From TH5896 sp049578985 (lineage in GTDB: Archaea > Thermoproteota > Nitrososphaeria > Nitrososphaerales > Nitrososphaeraceae), in NCBI GenBank assembly GCA_049578985.1, contig JBAUMZ010000019.1, positions 1 through 64,000 of the forward strand: a stretch of DNA of 64,000 nt. The letters run 5' to 3'. A program made the position numbers and the translations under genes. Under the pieces are notes generated by a model. That model saw nothing but the letters and a program-made list of their open reading frames with translations. It did no database searches and was not told the origin of the DNA. Shown piece after piece: positions 42,925 to 52,594 of this stretch. How positions within the stretch are numbered: position 1 is the first letter of the stretch; each line of letters starts with the position of its first letter.

Positions 42925-44517
42925 TTGAGCCACCTTTCTTCTTTTGAGGGCTTGACGGTTAGAGATGATGTTCTCATAGAAATAGCCACTTTTCTGTCAC
43001 GCAGATGGTCTGACAAACCTAAAGCGCTTGTTACGTTCACAGAAGAGACAAATCCTAAGACGAGTCCTGATAAGAACCAAATTGCTCTTCCGCACCTTCG
43101 TGGCTATGCTGGAAATCGATTTCAAAAATATCGTCAGTGGCGTGTATCTTTGTGGTACGAATCGATGAGACTAAAGTATTCAACTAAGGTCCTCAGTTAC
43201 GACCATGCATTTGGATTCGTGTTTAATGCACTCGAAAAAAAACGAATAGAATCGATAGGCCTTGATGAATGGAAGGGTATGATGGATGAAATAATATTTG
43301 ACGAAGGAATTTCATGGTTAAATAGACCGCTCCTCAATTCGTTATACGGTGTCCAAAAGTTACTAGAGGGTTTCGGGCAACTATTCTTGACTGGTTATAT
43401 TAAAGGCGAGCTTTTCTCCTCCGAATATTATAAAGTGGCTAAAGCAGTCGAATTAGCTACGTCGGTCGTGCAGGAAGCTCTTGCCTCCAATTATCAGACA
43501 AGATGGATAGAAGAGCAAGTTCCGCGGATAATCAAGATCTTGGAGGTCGATCCTTTGGTCTTGGTGCCCATATCAGCCATACGTTCAAGGTTTGGAATTT
43601 CCATGAGTGAATCGGAATTATCTAGACAGATCGAAAAAATAGTTAGGAAAAAGCGAACAAAAGCGGAGACCATTGAGAAGAGCGTCGACACCATAGTACA
43701 CGGCACATATATCCTTCCCGAATATGAGACCTTAGTTCGAGAGAGCAAGAGGCATGAGAATGAAGGGTACGAGAATTTGGAAAATTTGGGAATAAGCATT
43801 CCACATCGTTTGGATGTCAACGAGAGCCAAGTTTACGACACTGATCTTATCCATAAGACAAAGGCGAAGTTTAGGGAGTGGCGCACAGGCTGGATCGAAA
43901 GACACGATCGATTGGGAGACGAATTTGATTCAGAAGCATATCTAGAATTTATACCCACACCATTCATTGTGGATCTGAAGCTTGCAATTAAGACCAGAGT
44001 AATGATTCTCTTAGATCACTCCAGTAGCATTCAGGAAGTGGAGCTGAAATATAAACAAGTCACCAATGCTCTCTGCGAAGCCCTTTCCTTTTTGGGAGTA
44101 AGATTCGCCGTATATGCATTTAGTACTGAAGGTAAGCGAGTGAAATGTTGGTTGATAAAGCCACCGAACTATCGGTGGTCTGCAATTTGTACCAAGAGGT
44201 TGGCGCAGATAAGGGCGAGCGGGGGGACGCCCCTTGCGGAGATCTACGGTTTGCTCGAGCCAATTGTAAGGTCTTTCAAACCCGAAATCTTTTTTACCTT
44301 AACTGATGGCGAACCTTCTGACACTGAAGCGGTTCGGCATATGGTGTTATCCTTTCGGAAAATTGGCAGTCACATGGTTGCTCTTGGTTTGGGGAGAAAT
44401 CTAGATGAAGCTATTGCGATCGGTCAAAATCTAAGGTATCTAGATTATGAAAAGAGCCTGGCCGTGAGTAAATTAGAAGATATTCCAAAAAAAGTCATAG
44501 GATTATTGAAAAACTGA
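42925..44517 (+). CDS. VWA-domain protein (CbbO/NorD-like)
   Basis: 530 residues, TTG start, 47 bp after the ATPase. The first about 350 residues are helical without a known domain. The VWA domain has MIDAS MILLDHSSSIQEVELKYK (D-x-S-x-S) near residue 357, the RASGGTPLAEIYGLLEPIV threonine motif near 430 and ITLTDGEPSDTE-type TDG (FFTLTDGEPSDTEAV) near 455. All metal-coordinating positions are intact. Likely works with the ATPase at 42068. Confidence 0.87.
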   Translation: MSHLSSFEGLTVRDDVLIEIATFLSRRWSDKPKALVTFTEETNPKTSPDKNQIALPHLRGYAGNRFQKYRQWRVSLWYESMRLKYSTKVLSYDHAFGFVFNALEKKRIESIGLDEWKGMMDEIIFDEGISWLNRPLLNSLYGVQKLLEGFGQLFLTGYIKGELFSSEYYKVAKAVELATSVVQEALASNYQTRWIEEQVPRIIKILEVDPLVLVPISAIRSRFGISMSESELSRQIEKIVRKKRTKAETIEKSVDTIVHGTYILPEYETLVRESKRHENEGYENLENLGISIPHRLDVNESQVYDTDLIHKTKAKFREWRTGWIERHDRLGDEFDSEAYLEFIPTPFIVDLKLAIKTRVMILLDHSSSIQEVELKYKQVTNALCEALSFLGVRFAVYAFSTEGKRVKCWLIKPPNYRWSAICTKRLAQIRASGGTPLAEIYGLLEPIVRSFKPEIFFTLTDGEPSDTEAVRHMVLSFRKIGSHMVALGLGRNLDEAIAIGQNLRYLDYEKSLAVSKLEDIPKKVIGLLKN

Positions 44518-44578
44518 TCTCCTTCCGAGGCCGTTCTGTTTTGAAGTATCTCGCTCGAAATGTCTTGTGCAAACTTAA

Positions 44579-45244
44579 CTATTTTATTAACCTTGGAGAT
44601 TCATTCCTAATCTTTGCCCAGTCAGAAAGAAACGCGTCCAACCCTTTTTCTGTAAGCGGATGTTTCATCATCTTGCCAAGAATATCGGGCGGAAGCGTAA
44701 CGACGTCTGCTCCAATTTCTGCAGCCTGGATAACGTGATAGGGGTGACGTATGCTAGCCACTAAAACCTGCGTCTTGAGCTGATAGTTTCCGAAAATGCT
44801 TACTATACTTCTTACAATTGCCATTCCATCATGTCCGATATCGTCGAGTCTGCCAATGAACGGACTTACATATGTAGCCCCTGCTTTGGCTGCCAGGAGT
44901 GCTTGATTGGCTGAAAACACTAACGTAACATTCGTAGAGATCCCTTCGCCAGATAGGGTCCTCAAGGCTTTCAAACCTTCAGGGATCATTGGGATTTTTA
45001 CTACAACGTTCTGCCCATATTTCTTTAGGTAATGAGCTTCTTCAATCATTTGCCCTGACTCTGTCCCTATCACCTCCAGACTTACAGGACCGTTCACCGT
45101 GTCTACTATTGTCTTCATTATTTCTTCCGGTGAACCGTGTTCCTTTGACAGCAGTGTTGGGTTCGTTGTAATTCCATCCAACACACCCATGTCATTGTAC
45201 TTTCTTATTGAATCAATATTCGCTGTGTCTAAAAAAATCTTCAT
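44579..45244 (-). CDS. Transaldolase/fructose-6-phosphate aldolase family protein
   Basis: 221 residues, ATG start. Class I aldolase forming a Schiff base on Lys. KIFLDTANIDSIRKYNDMGV and LDGITTNPTLLSKEHG open the protein, NVVVKIPMIPEGLKAL carries the catalytic Lys near residue 86, and AKAGATYVSPFIGRLDDIGH follows. The about 220-residue size is that of the short TalC/FSA subfamily. It is last in an operon with transketolase genes, which favours transaldolase activity in pentose-phosphate exchange. Confidence 0.92.
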   Translation of the reverse strand: MKIFLDTANIDSIRKYNDMGVLDGITTNPTLLSKEHGSPEEIMKTIVDTVNGPVSLEVIGTESGQMIEEAHYLKKYGQNVVVKIPMIPEGLKALRTLSGEGISTNVTLVFSANQALLAAKAGATYVSPFIGRLDDIGHDGMAIVRSIVSIFGNYQLKTQVLVASIRHPYHVIQAAEIGADVVTLPPDILGKMMKHPLTEKGLDAFLSDWAKIRNESPRLIK

Positions 45245-45251
45245 TGACTCT

Positions 45252-46223
45252 TCACTTCCTCTTCTTCACCGCCTCAGCGACCTTTTTTGCCACCCTTGTA
45301 GGACTTAATCCATAATCATCCAAGAGCAATTCTAGTTCCTCGTCTCTTGCTGATTCACCGAACACATCTGAGACACCAATCCTTTCAATCGGCACTGGAT
45401 ATCGGGAAGAAACAGATTCAGCGACCGATCCTCCTAGACCTCCAAAAATATTATGTTCCTCAACGGAGACTAATAATCCAGTGTCCTTGGCTGCCCTCTC
45501 AAGCAATTCATCATCAATAGGTTTTACAGTAAACATGTCAATTACACGGCAATTAATTGAGTGCTTCTCTCTTAAAATTCCTGCAGCTTTTAATGAAGCA
45601 AAAACCATTAGACCACACCCAATTAAGGTTGCGTCATCACCATCGCGAAGAAGATTCCCCTTACCTAAACTAAATTCGGCTGTGCTGTCATCATACAAGA
45701 CCTCACTGGGAGGACGTGCGAGTCTCATATAGACCGGTCCTTTCGTACAGACAGAAGTAATTACAAGCTTCTTAGCTGAAATCGCATCGGAGGGCACAAG
45801 CACCTTCATATTTGGAATTGCTCGCATTGTAGCAAGGTCTTCTATTTGTTGGTGGGAGGCACCATCTGGACCAACTGTCAATCCCGCATGAGAAACGACG
45901 AGTTTTACATCGAGATTAGGGAAGCATATTGCATTACGAATCTGGTCGAGGCATCTGCCTGGAAGAAATGCGGCGTACGTACTTGCAAAGGCGATCTTCC
46001 CCGCCATAGCAAGACCAGCAGCAACGGAAACCAGATTTGCTTCCGCAATCCCCACGTTGAAAAACCTTTCGGGAAATTTGTTTCCAAATTTCTTAGTCTT
46101 CAGTGAATCAGTGGTATCTGCCCCAACACAAACCAGCTGCGGATATTTCAATCCAGCTTCGACGAGACTGTCGCCGTATGCACTGCGCATGTCAAGACTC
46201 GTCTTTCCTTCACTTAAGAGCAT
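45252..46223 (-). CDS. Transketolase C-terminal subunit
   Basis: 323 residues, start overlapping the preceding gene by 14 bp. Carries the pyrimidine-binding half and the C-terminal domain of a split transketolase. ERFFNVGIAEANLVSVAAGL contains the catalytic Glu. SHAGLTVGPDGASHQQIEDL is diagnostic, and RVIDMFTVKPIDDELLERAA begins the C-terminal domain. It must assemble with the N-terminal half encoded immediately upstream. Confidence 0.95.
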   Translation of the reverse strand: MLLSEGKTSLDMRSAYGDSLVEAGLKYPQLVCVGADTTDSLKTKKFGNKFPERFFNVGIAEANLVSVAAGLAMAGKIAFASTYAAFLPGRCLDQIRNAICFPNLDVKLVVSHAGLTVGPDGASHQQIEDLATMRAIPNMKVLVPSDAISAKKLVITSVCTKGPVYMRLARPPSEVLYDDSTAEFSLGKGNLLRDGDDATLIGCGLMVFASLKAAGILREKHSINCRVIDMFTVKPIDDELLERAAKDTGLLVSVEEHNIFGGLGGSVAESVSSRYPVPIERIGVSDVFGESARDEELELLLDDYGLSPTRVAKKVAEAVKKRK

Positions 46224-47850
46224 GAATTTCTTCCTCTATTTCCAATTCATTTGCAAATGGAATCAATATATGTTTACGGGTCTTAAGCCAATCGTTACGA
46301 ATCCCGATGCTGGTGGATAGATTAAGAAGTTTTTTCTCTAAGACTACGTTCGCTGTATGTTTCAATTGAAGAATAGCACCTTGAATGTCTGCGGTTCCAT
46401 AGACTGCATTTCCTGTGACAAGAATTCTAGCCCCCGCTTCATAAACTAGAGGAAGTGTTATGGAGTCTATTCCACCATCTGCCTCAACGTATCCTTTGTA
46501 CCCATTTCTTCTAAGTTCCTTCACTGCACTGATCATTTTTGGAAGAACCGTAGGAATAAATTTCTGTCCTGGAAATCCAGGGTTTACAGATAATATATTT
46601 ACGACATCTATCGAGTCTAGGTAGTCCCAAATCCAATCCGGTAATACTGAATCGGGATTAATTGCGATCCCTGGACTTATCCCATTTGAAATAAGCTTGC
46701 GATTAATTTCCGAAAATTCATCCTGTTTGCATGCTTCTGCGTGGACAGTAATTACATCACATCGAGCTGCTATGTATTCGTCGATTACTGTTGCCGGGCT
46801 CTCTATCATCAAATGAGTATCAAATGGCATTGTAGTGATTTTTCTTAATTTGTGTATGGTATCTGCGAGAAATGTATGATTAGGAACGAATCTTCCATCC
46901 ATTACATCCAAGTGGATAATGTCTGCACCTCCCCTTTCTGCCATTCTAATTTTTTCTTCATAATTTTCCTTTCCACCAGCTATGATCGAAGGGGCGATCA
47001 AAAACTCGCAGTCCAGCTCTTCAAGTAGTATGGGCGTCTGTTTCCTAGGGGGGGCCTTGCCATGCCATTGTGGATTATTGGTCATATGTTTGATACCATA
47101 ACCTTTGACAGTGTTAGCTATAATGATCGTAGGCTTGTCCTTCACCTCCAATGACTTGTTAATTGCATCTATCAGTTGTTCCACCCTATGTCCGTCTATT
47201 TCAATGACGTTCCAATTAAAAGCAACCCACTTGTCACGGACAGGATCAAGTGGCATAATATCCTCCGTAAATCCATCTTGCTGAATTCTGTTGCGATCAA
47301 GTATAGCCGTCAAGTTATCCAATCTAAATTTGGACGCTGACATTGCTGCTTCCCACACCTGACCTTCATTTGACTCTCCATCTCCAATCAGAGTATAAAT
47401 GTGATTAGAATTTCCGTCTAAACGATTAGCCAGCGCAAGTCCCACAGACACCGACAGTCCTATCCCCTCCGAACCTCCGGAATACTCTATCCCAGGTACA
47501 CTCCACTTTTGTTGCTCCTTAGAATAACGTACAGGATGACCTTGTAGCCGAGATCCAAACCCGCGGAGTGATTTGATCTCTTCGATTGGGAAATAGCCAG
47601 ATACAGCCAGTGTAGAATAAAATCCAGGAGCAGAATGTCCTTTAGAATTTATGAAATAGTCTCTCCCTTTCCAGAAAGGATCGAACTGGTTATGAACTAA
47701 TTTTCTGAAATAAAGTGCGCCCATTATTTCGGCGGCCGAGAAGGAAGCCCCAGGATGACCCGAACCCGCTTCGGCGATCCCTTCTATAGCTAGCATTCTG
47801 ACGGCTCGGATCTTTGTCTTGAGGTCTAAATAGCGCATCCTCAACGTCAT
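46210..47850 (-). CDS. Transketolase N-terminal subunit fused to ribulose-5-phosphate 3-epimerase
   Basis: 546 residues, ATG start, one uninterrupted frame. Residues 1 to about 285 are the thiamine-diphosphate-binding half of transketolase (AIEGIAEAGSGHPGASFSAA, LIGDGESNEGQVWEAAMSAS). Residues about 290-505 are a complete Rpe TIM barrel: IAPSIIAGGKENYEEKI, the metal site HLDVMDGRFVPNHTF, HLMIESP, ILSVNPGFPGQKFIPTVLPK and VEADGGIDSITLPLVYEAGA. A basic about 40-residue tail follows. Rpe interconverts ribulose- and xylulose-5-phosphate, the latter a transketolase substrate. The frame is open across the junction, so this is a true fusion gene. Confidence 0.93.
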   Translation of the reverse strand: MTLRMRYLDLKTKIRAVRMLAIEGIAEAGSGHPGASFSAAEIMGALYFRKLVHNQFDPFWKGRDYFINSKGHSAPGFYSTLAVSGYFPIEEIKSLRGFGSRLQGHPVRYSKEQQKWSVPGIEYSGGSEGIGLSVSVGLALANRLDGNSNHIYTLIGDGESNEGQVWEAAMSASKFRLDNLTAILDRNRIQQDGFTEDIMPLDPVRDKWVAFNWNVIEIDGHRVEQLIDAINKSLEVKDKPTIIIANTVKGYGIKHMTNNPQWHGKAPPRKQTPILLEELDCEFLIAPSIIAGGKENYEEKIRMAERGGADIIHLDVMDGRFVPNHTFLADTIHKLRKITTMPFDTHLMIESPATVIDEYIAARCDVITVHAEACKQDEFSEINRKLISNGISPGIAINPDSVLPDWIWDYLDSIDVVNILSVNPGFPGQKFIPTVLPKMISAVKELRRNGYKGYVEADGGIDSITLPLVYEAGARILVTGNAVYGTADIQGAILQLKHTANVVLEKKLLNLSTSIGIRNDWLKTRKHILIPFANELEIEEEIHALK

Positions 47851-48066
47851 ATTAACCCCCCCACATCCCAGCAGCGAGACATTTCTTGTTCAATATGATT
47901 GCGAAGTGATCGAAAATAAAAACATTAGGTTTATCTCAAACATAATTATGAGTGGGGATTCAATACTCTGCTCTCCAGTTGGTATCTGATGCCTTTAAAT
48001 AAATTATGCCATGATTACAATGGATCGCTAATTGACGCTACAGTATAGATTGGATGTTCGACATAC

Positions 48067-48078
48067 CTTAAAATAAAG
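48067..48078 (+). promoter_or_regulatory. TATA box of the leucyl aminopeptidase gene
   Basis: CTTAAAATAAAG is centred 26 bp before ATG 48098, the spacing for a leaderless transcript. Confidence 0.6.
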
Positions 48079-48097
48079 TCCTAATAGTGAGCATTTC

Positions 48098-49618
48098 ATG
48101 GTCAAACTTATTGCCGAGGAGATTCCTGTTACCTCAAAACAAACGCCGCTATTGGTTCTAGGCGTATTCGAGGATGAAGTTGAAGGTCTAATGAATGAAT
48201 TGGATGGGATTAACACGACGACTGTAGAAATGGTGGATCAAGTAATCAAAGAGAAGGAGCATACCGGATCTTTTGGAAGTAGCTGTATTGTCCATTGTTT
48301 CACGGGTCCTATGCACAGAATCATGCTTTTGGGCCTGGGACAAAAGAAGAGCCTTGACAAGGAAAAAGTTAGAGTTCTGGCAGGAAAGGCCGTTACGAGA
48401 GCAATGGAGATTAATGTTACTGAATACAGTATCAAACCCTTCGCGCAATTAACCAAAGACTTCGCAGAAGCCGTTTGTGAGGGGACATGCTTGTCGCTCT
48501 ATAAGTTTGATCAATATCAGTCACAAAAAATTGGTGAATCATCACGTACTCCATCCCCGTTGAAGATCAGCTTGCTTGTAGATCGTGACCGAGAAGAGTG
48601 GCAGAGGGTATTAGATACAACAAAAATAATAATCGATGCCGTTAATTTCGGAAGAGATCTAGCAAATCTACCCCCAAATGAGTGTTCGCCAGAGTATCTA
48701 GCTCGTGTAGCATTAGATCTTTCTTCAAAGCATCAGCGAATCTCAACTCGTATAATAGAGCGTTATGAGATGGAATCTCTCGGTCTAAACGGAATTGTCG
48801 CGGTGGGCATGGGGAGTAACAAGCCTCCAAAACTTGTTATTGTAGAATACATGGGAAACGAAGTTAGCAGCACAACTGTGCCATACCTTTTCGTGGGAAA
48901 GGCGGTTACCTTTGATACAGGCGGAATATCTATCAAGCCGTCGGAGCGAATGGAAGAAATGAAATTTGACAAATCGGGTGGATGTGATGTGCTGGCAATA
49001 ATGAGTGGTCTGGCAAACCTTGAGGCGAAAGCAAACGTAATAGGAATCATTCCCTGTGTAGAGAACATGCCATCAAGTTCATCTTATAGGCCAGGAGATA
49101 TAGTGAGGATGTATAATGGGAAGACCGTAGAGGTTATTAATACTGATGCTGAAGGGAGACTTATTCTAGCGGATAGTATCGCGTACGGAATAGAAAGATA
49201 TAATCCCAATTCCATCATTGATTTGGCGACCTTGACTGGAGCGTGTATCGTAGCCCTAGGTTGTAATATTACGGGGGCACTTAGCAACAATCCAGAATTG
49301 TTCGATAAGCTCAGACGGATTAGTGAAAAAACTAATGAAAAATTCTGGGAATTACCTCTCTATCCTGAATTTAATGAGCAAATTAAGAGTAAATTTGCCG
49401 ATATAAAAAACACTGGTGGCCGTGCCGGAGGGACCATTACAGCGGCAATCTTCCTTTCTAACTTTGTAAACGAAACTCCTTGGATCCATCTTGACATAGC
49501 GGGAACGGCATGGACCCAGGATGGAACTTGGGATAAAAGTTACAATCCCAAGGGAGCAACTGGCTTCGGCATCCGTTCACTGATTAGGTTGGTACTTCAT
49601 GAATCAGGTTCATTGTGA
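48098..49618 (+). CDS. pepA: M17 leucyl aminopeptidase
   Basis: 506 residues, ATG start. Dizinc exopeptidase removing N-terminal residues, cytosolic, usually hexameric. The catalytic half is intact: LANLPPNECSPEYLARVAL, FVGKAVTFDTGGISIKPSER, MKFDKSGGCDVLAIMSGL and the family signature NTDAEGRLILADSIAYG near residue 345. The N-terminal about 170 residues form the less conserved Macro-like domain. Confidence 0.95.
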   Translation: MVKLIAEEIPVTSKQTPLLVLGVFEDEVEGLMNELDGINTTTVEMVDQVIKEKEHTGSFGSSCIVHCFTGPMHRIMLLGLGQKKSLDKEKVRVLAGKAVTRAMEINVTEYSIKPFAQLTKDFAEAVCEGTCLSLYKFDQYQSQKIGESSRTPSPLKISLLVDRDREEWQRVLDTTKIIIDAVNFGRDLANLPPNECSPEYLARVALDLSSKHQRISTRIIERYEMESLGLNGIVAVGMGSNKPPKLVIVEYMGNEVSSTTVPYLFVGKAVTFDTGGISIKPSERMEEMKFDKSGGCDVLAIMSGLANLEAKANVIGIIPCVENMPSSSSYRPGDIVRMYNGKTVEVINTDAEGRLILADSIAYGIERYNPNSIIDLATLTGACIVALGCNITGALSNNPELFDKLRRISEKTNEKFWELPLYPEFNEQIKSKFADIKNTGGRAGGTITAAIFLSNFVNETPWIHLDIAGTAWTQDGTWDKSYNPKGATGFGIRSLIRLVLHESGSL

Positions 49619-49772
49619 AGGAGAAGCATCTTGTGATCTAGTTATTGCTTACAAGAGACGGCATATGAATAGATCAATCTTAGACAGAAATTAAATCGGC
49701 CATGATAGCTCCCATACATATGAGGATATATGTGTGTCAGGAGATTATAATGCCTATCATTGGTGATCCTGC

Positions 49773-50348
49773 ATGCCAATCTTCCAGATAGATTCGCTAA
49801 TTAATGGCTTGATTGGTACAGGAGTACGTTGCAGAAGAGGAATACTAGACACCGACGTAGACAAAACATTACAGCCCTATTACGAACGCTGGCTCTCCAA
49901 CCGTGATGGATTTGTTAAAATTGACGACTCCAACATAGATTACATAGGTGTGGAGGAGGTAATGAGAATGGGACCTTTCTTTGACATTTTTTGTCTATTA
50001 AAAAACCCCAGCATTATTGAATCAGATGAAAATGCTCATGAGCTTGTGTCATGTTATCCTCAGTTCATGTTTAGAAGTGGAAAGATAGTATCTCTGGGGT
50101 GGACCGGGGGATTATTGTCTCACTATCTGGCAGGAGATGACGCTATATCTGCGTCTATTGCTCGCATACCTCCGGGAGAAGAATTTGCAAAATTATTCGT
50201 TAGACCTGCCGATTTCTGCTGCATTATTCAGACTCAAGTCTGGGAGCCATTGGGTATTGTATCAATTTATCCGTTGATAAACCAAATCGGAATGAATATT
50301 AAGAATCTTTTAAAGCTCGTTCACCTTGGCGAGACAACCGAAATCTAG
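49773..50348 (+). CDS. Protein of unknown function
   Basis: 191 residues, ATG start. No family recognised. It begins PIFQIDSLINGLIGTGVRCR and contains an aromatic LSHYLAGDDAISASIARIPP segment and a Cys pair in RPADFCCIIQTQ. Moderately hydrophobic, without a signal peptide or clear membrane helix. The clean frame and ordinary composition suggest a real gene. It faces the 5S rRNA gene tail to tail. Confidence 0.55.
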   Translation: MPIFQIDSLINGLIGTGVRCRRGILDTDVDKTLQPYYERWLSNRDGFVKIDDSNIDYIGVEEVMRMGPFFDIFCLLKNPSIIESDENAHELVSCYPQFMFRSGKIVSLGWTGGLLSHYLAGDDAISASIARIPPGEEFAKLFVRPADFCCIIQTQVWEPLGIVSIYPLINQIGMNIKNLLKLVHLGETTEI

Positions 50349-50392
50349 TTCAAATATATGACCAATGTCTAAAAAAGAAAAGCCTAAATGAA

Positions 50393-50506
50393 ACACCAGC
50401 ACTGCTGTTTTCCAACCGCTCTCGCAGGTCAGTATTCAGCAGCAACGACAGGTTTGACTTCCGGGTTCGGAATGGGTCCGGGTCGCTCCCTTTCGCTATG
50501 GCCGGC
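50393..50506 (-). rRNA. 5S rRNA
   Basis: Read on the minus strand from 50506, GCCGGCCATAGCGAAAGG starts helix I, CGACCCGGACCCATTCCGAA is the conserved loop B/C region, and the 3' end GTGCTGGT closes helix I (GCCGGC with GCTGGT). About 114 nt; ends uncertain by a few bases. It stands alone with no 16S or 23S nearby, as in other Thaumarchaeota. A TATA-like GTTAAATTTA lies about 28 bp upstream. Confidence 0.93.
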
Positions 50507-50529
50507 TAAAGATTAGCCAAGCAGAAGGG

Positions 50530-50539
50530 TAAATTTAAC
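50530..50539 (-). promoter_or_regulatory. TATA box of the 5S rRNA gene
   Basis: GTTAAATTTA on the minus strand, centred about 28 bp upstream of the proposed 5S 5' end, fits archaeal promoter spacing. Confidence 0.5.
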
Positions 50540-50714
50540 GTTCCTATCGTCGTGTGTTCTAATTTTTTTCATGAGCGGATTTGTCCAGCCGATTTTCTTG
50601 CACACTAGTGCTCATGATGCGTAATTGCGACCAAATAAGTGAATATTTTCCTTTCTGTGGACAAAGGGAAATGTCAGCTGTCTTTTGGATGCCCATGTTT
50701 CCCTGGTCAGAAGG

Positions 50715-50726
50715 CATATAATACAT
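50715..50726 (+). promoter_or_regulatory. TATA box of the ABCE1 gene
   Basis: CATATAATACAT is centred about 33 bp before TTG 50754, so the 5' leader is a few bases at most. Supports the TTG start. Confidence 0.55.
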
Positions 50727-50753
50727 AACGTACAAACAGAAGGGCAATAGGAG

Positions 50754-52559
50754 TTGGGCGATCAAACACAGAACACTCACAGAGTTGCGGTTTTGGATCA
50801 AGAATTATGTCAACCTAGAAAATGCGGCCTGGAATGCATAGTATATTGTCCTGTAAACAAAACCGGTGGTGAGTGCATAATTCAGAGGCCATCAGATGGT
50901 AAGGCGCTTATATCCGAAGACCTCTGTACTGGCTGCGGCATATGCATAAAGAAGTGCCCTTTTGATGCCATCGTGATTGTAAATTTAGCAAGCGAGCTGG
51001 GTCATGAAAAAATACATCAATACGGAGTAAATTCGTTTAGACTCTACCGGATCCCCGCTTTGAAGAAGGGCTCAGTAGTGGGCTTGCTGGGTCGAAATGG
51101 GATGGGAAAGTCCACAATTGTAAACATATTGTCGGGCAATCTTAAACCCAACTTTGGCGGATACGAGTCGGAACCTACGTGGAGCGAAGTAATCAAAAAC
51201 TTTCAGGGAACAGAAATGAAGGTTCATTTCGAAAAGCTTGCATCGGGTGAAATTAAATCCTCGATCAAACCCCAGTTGGTGTACCTAATACCAAAGGCAT
51301 TTAAAGGGAAAGTTCGTGGCCTCGTCGAGAAGTACGATGAGCGTGACGTCGCTGAAAGACTAATTCCCAGACTTGGCTTGGATAATGCAATAAGCAGGAA
51401 TGTCGATGAATTGAGCGGCGGAGAGTTACAGCGACTCGCTGTGATGATTACAGTTTCCAAAGAAGCAGACTATTACTTTTTCGACGAACCTTCTTCTTAT
51501 AATGATGTTTATCAAAGGTTGAGCGTTTCCAGAGTTATACAAGAGTTGGCGGGAGAAGGTAAAAGTGTGATGGTTGTCGAGCACGATCTTACCCTCCTTG
51601 ATTATTTGTCAGATAATGTTCATGTCCTTTATGGAGAGCCCGGGGCATATGGAATAACTTCGTCCCTTAGAAGCACAAAAATAGGCATAAATAACTTTCT
51701 TGAAGGGTACCTCCCCAATGAAAACGTTAGATTCAGGGAGAAATCTTACAAGTTTGACAAGACCAGCTCAGTTCAGGATGTACTTATGGATTTGGCCGTA
51801 AGCAGTTATTCTAACCTGATTAAGTCATTTCGTTCGTCATTTAAGCTCACTGTTGCAAGTGGATCACTAAGGAAAGGTGAGATAATCGGTCTGGTAGGAG
51901 CGAACGCGTTGGGAAAGACAACTTTTATGAAAATGATTTCAGGCATGGAAAATCCTGATTCAGGATCCATCAATACTGATGTAAAAATTTCTTACAAACC
52001 TCAATATCTGAGTCAGGAATATCAGGGAGACGCAAGATCTGTCCTGACTGCGTCGTACGGTAGCGAGATTGAGGGATCGTTAATGGAGGAACAAATAGTA
52101 ATGCCATTAGGAATTAAGAAACTATACGAAAAGAGTATCCGACATCTCAGTGGGGGAGAGCTTCAGAAGATAGCAGTAGCAGCTTCACTGATTAGGCCCG
52201 CAGATATTTATGCCCTTGATGAGCCATCTGCATTTCTAGATGTTGAAGACAGGATTGCTTTAGCTAAATTTCTGCAGAGGTTCGTTCGAGCATATGGCAA
52301 ATCGGCAATGGTTATTGACCATGACGTTCAGCTTATCGATTTGGTTTCAGACAGTCTGGTTATATTTCAGGGGGTTCCTGGCTCAAGTGGACATGCAACT
52401 GAGCCTCTTGCCAAAGAGTTAGGTATGAATGAATTTTTGAAGTCACTTAGCATTACATATAGGCGAGATCAGGAAACAGGACGCCCACGAGTAAATAAGG
52501 AAGGTAGCAGGCTGGACAGGAACCAAAAAGATAGTGGCAATTACTATTATCTTGAATAA
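50754..52559 (+). CDS. Ribosome recycling factor ABCE1 (RLI)
   Basis: 601 residues, TTG start. Splits ribosomes after termination using two ATPase sites. The Fe-S domain has eight Cys in two 4Fe-4S motifs: CQPRKCGLECIVYCPVNKTG, then DLCTGCGICIKKCPFDAI. NBD1: Walker A GLLGRNGMGKSTIVNIL near residue 115, signature LSGGELQRLAV. NBD2: GLVGANALGKTTFMKM near 380, signature HLSGGELQKIAVAAS and ALDEPSAFLDVEDR. The hinge between NBDs is present. Complete and canonical. Confidence 0.97.
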   Translation: MGDQTQNTHRVAVLDQELCQPRKCGLECIVYCPVNKTGGECIIQRPSDGKALISEDLCTGCGICIKKCPFDAIVIVNLASELGHEKIHQYGVNSFRLYRIPALKKGSVVGLLGRNGMGKSTIVNILSGNLKPNFGGYESEPTWSEVIKNFQGTEMKVHFEKLASGEIKSSIKPQLVYLIPKAFKGKVRGLVEKYDERDVAERLIPRLGLDNAISRNVDELSGGELQRLAVMITVSKEADYYFFDEPSSYNDVYQRLSVSRVIQELAGEGKSVMVVEHDLTLLDYLSDNVHVLYGEPGAYGITSSLRSTKIGINNFLEGYLPNENVRFREKSYKFDKTSSVQDVLMDLAVSSYSNLIKSFRSSFKLTVASGSLRKGEIIGLVGANALGKTTFMKMISGMENPDSGSINTDVKISYKPQYLSQEYQGDARSVLTASYGSEIEGSLMEEQIVMPLGIKKLYEKSIRHLSGGELQKIAVAASLIRPADIYALDEPSAFLDVEDRIALAKFLQRFVRAYGKSAMVIDHDVQLIDLVSDSLVIFQGVPGSSGHATEPLAKELGMNEFLKSLSITYRRDQETGRPRVNKEGSRLDRNQKDSGNYYYLE

Positions 52560-52594
52560 TCTCCATTAATGTTACTATTAACGGAAAGCTATTC

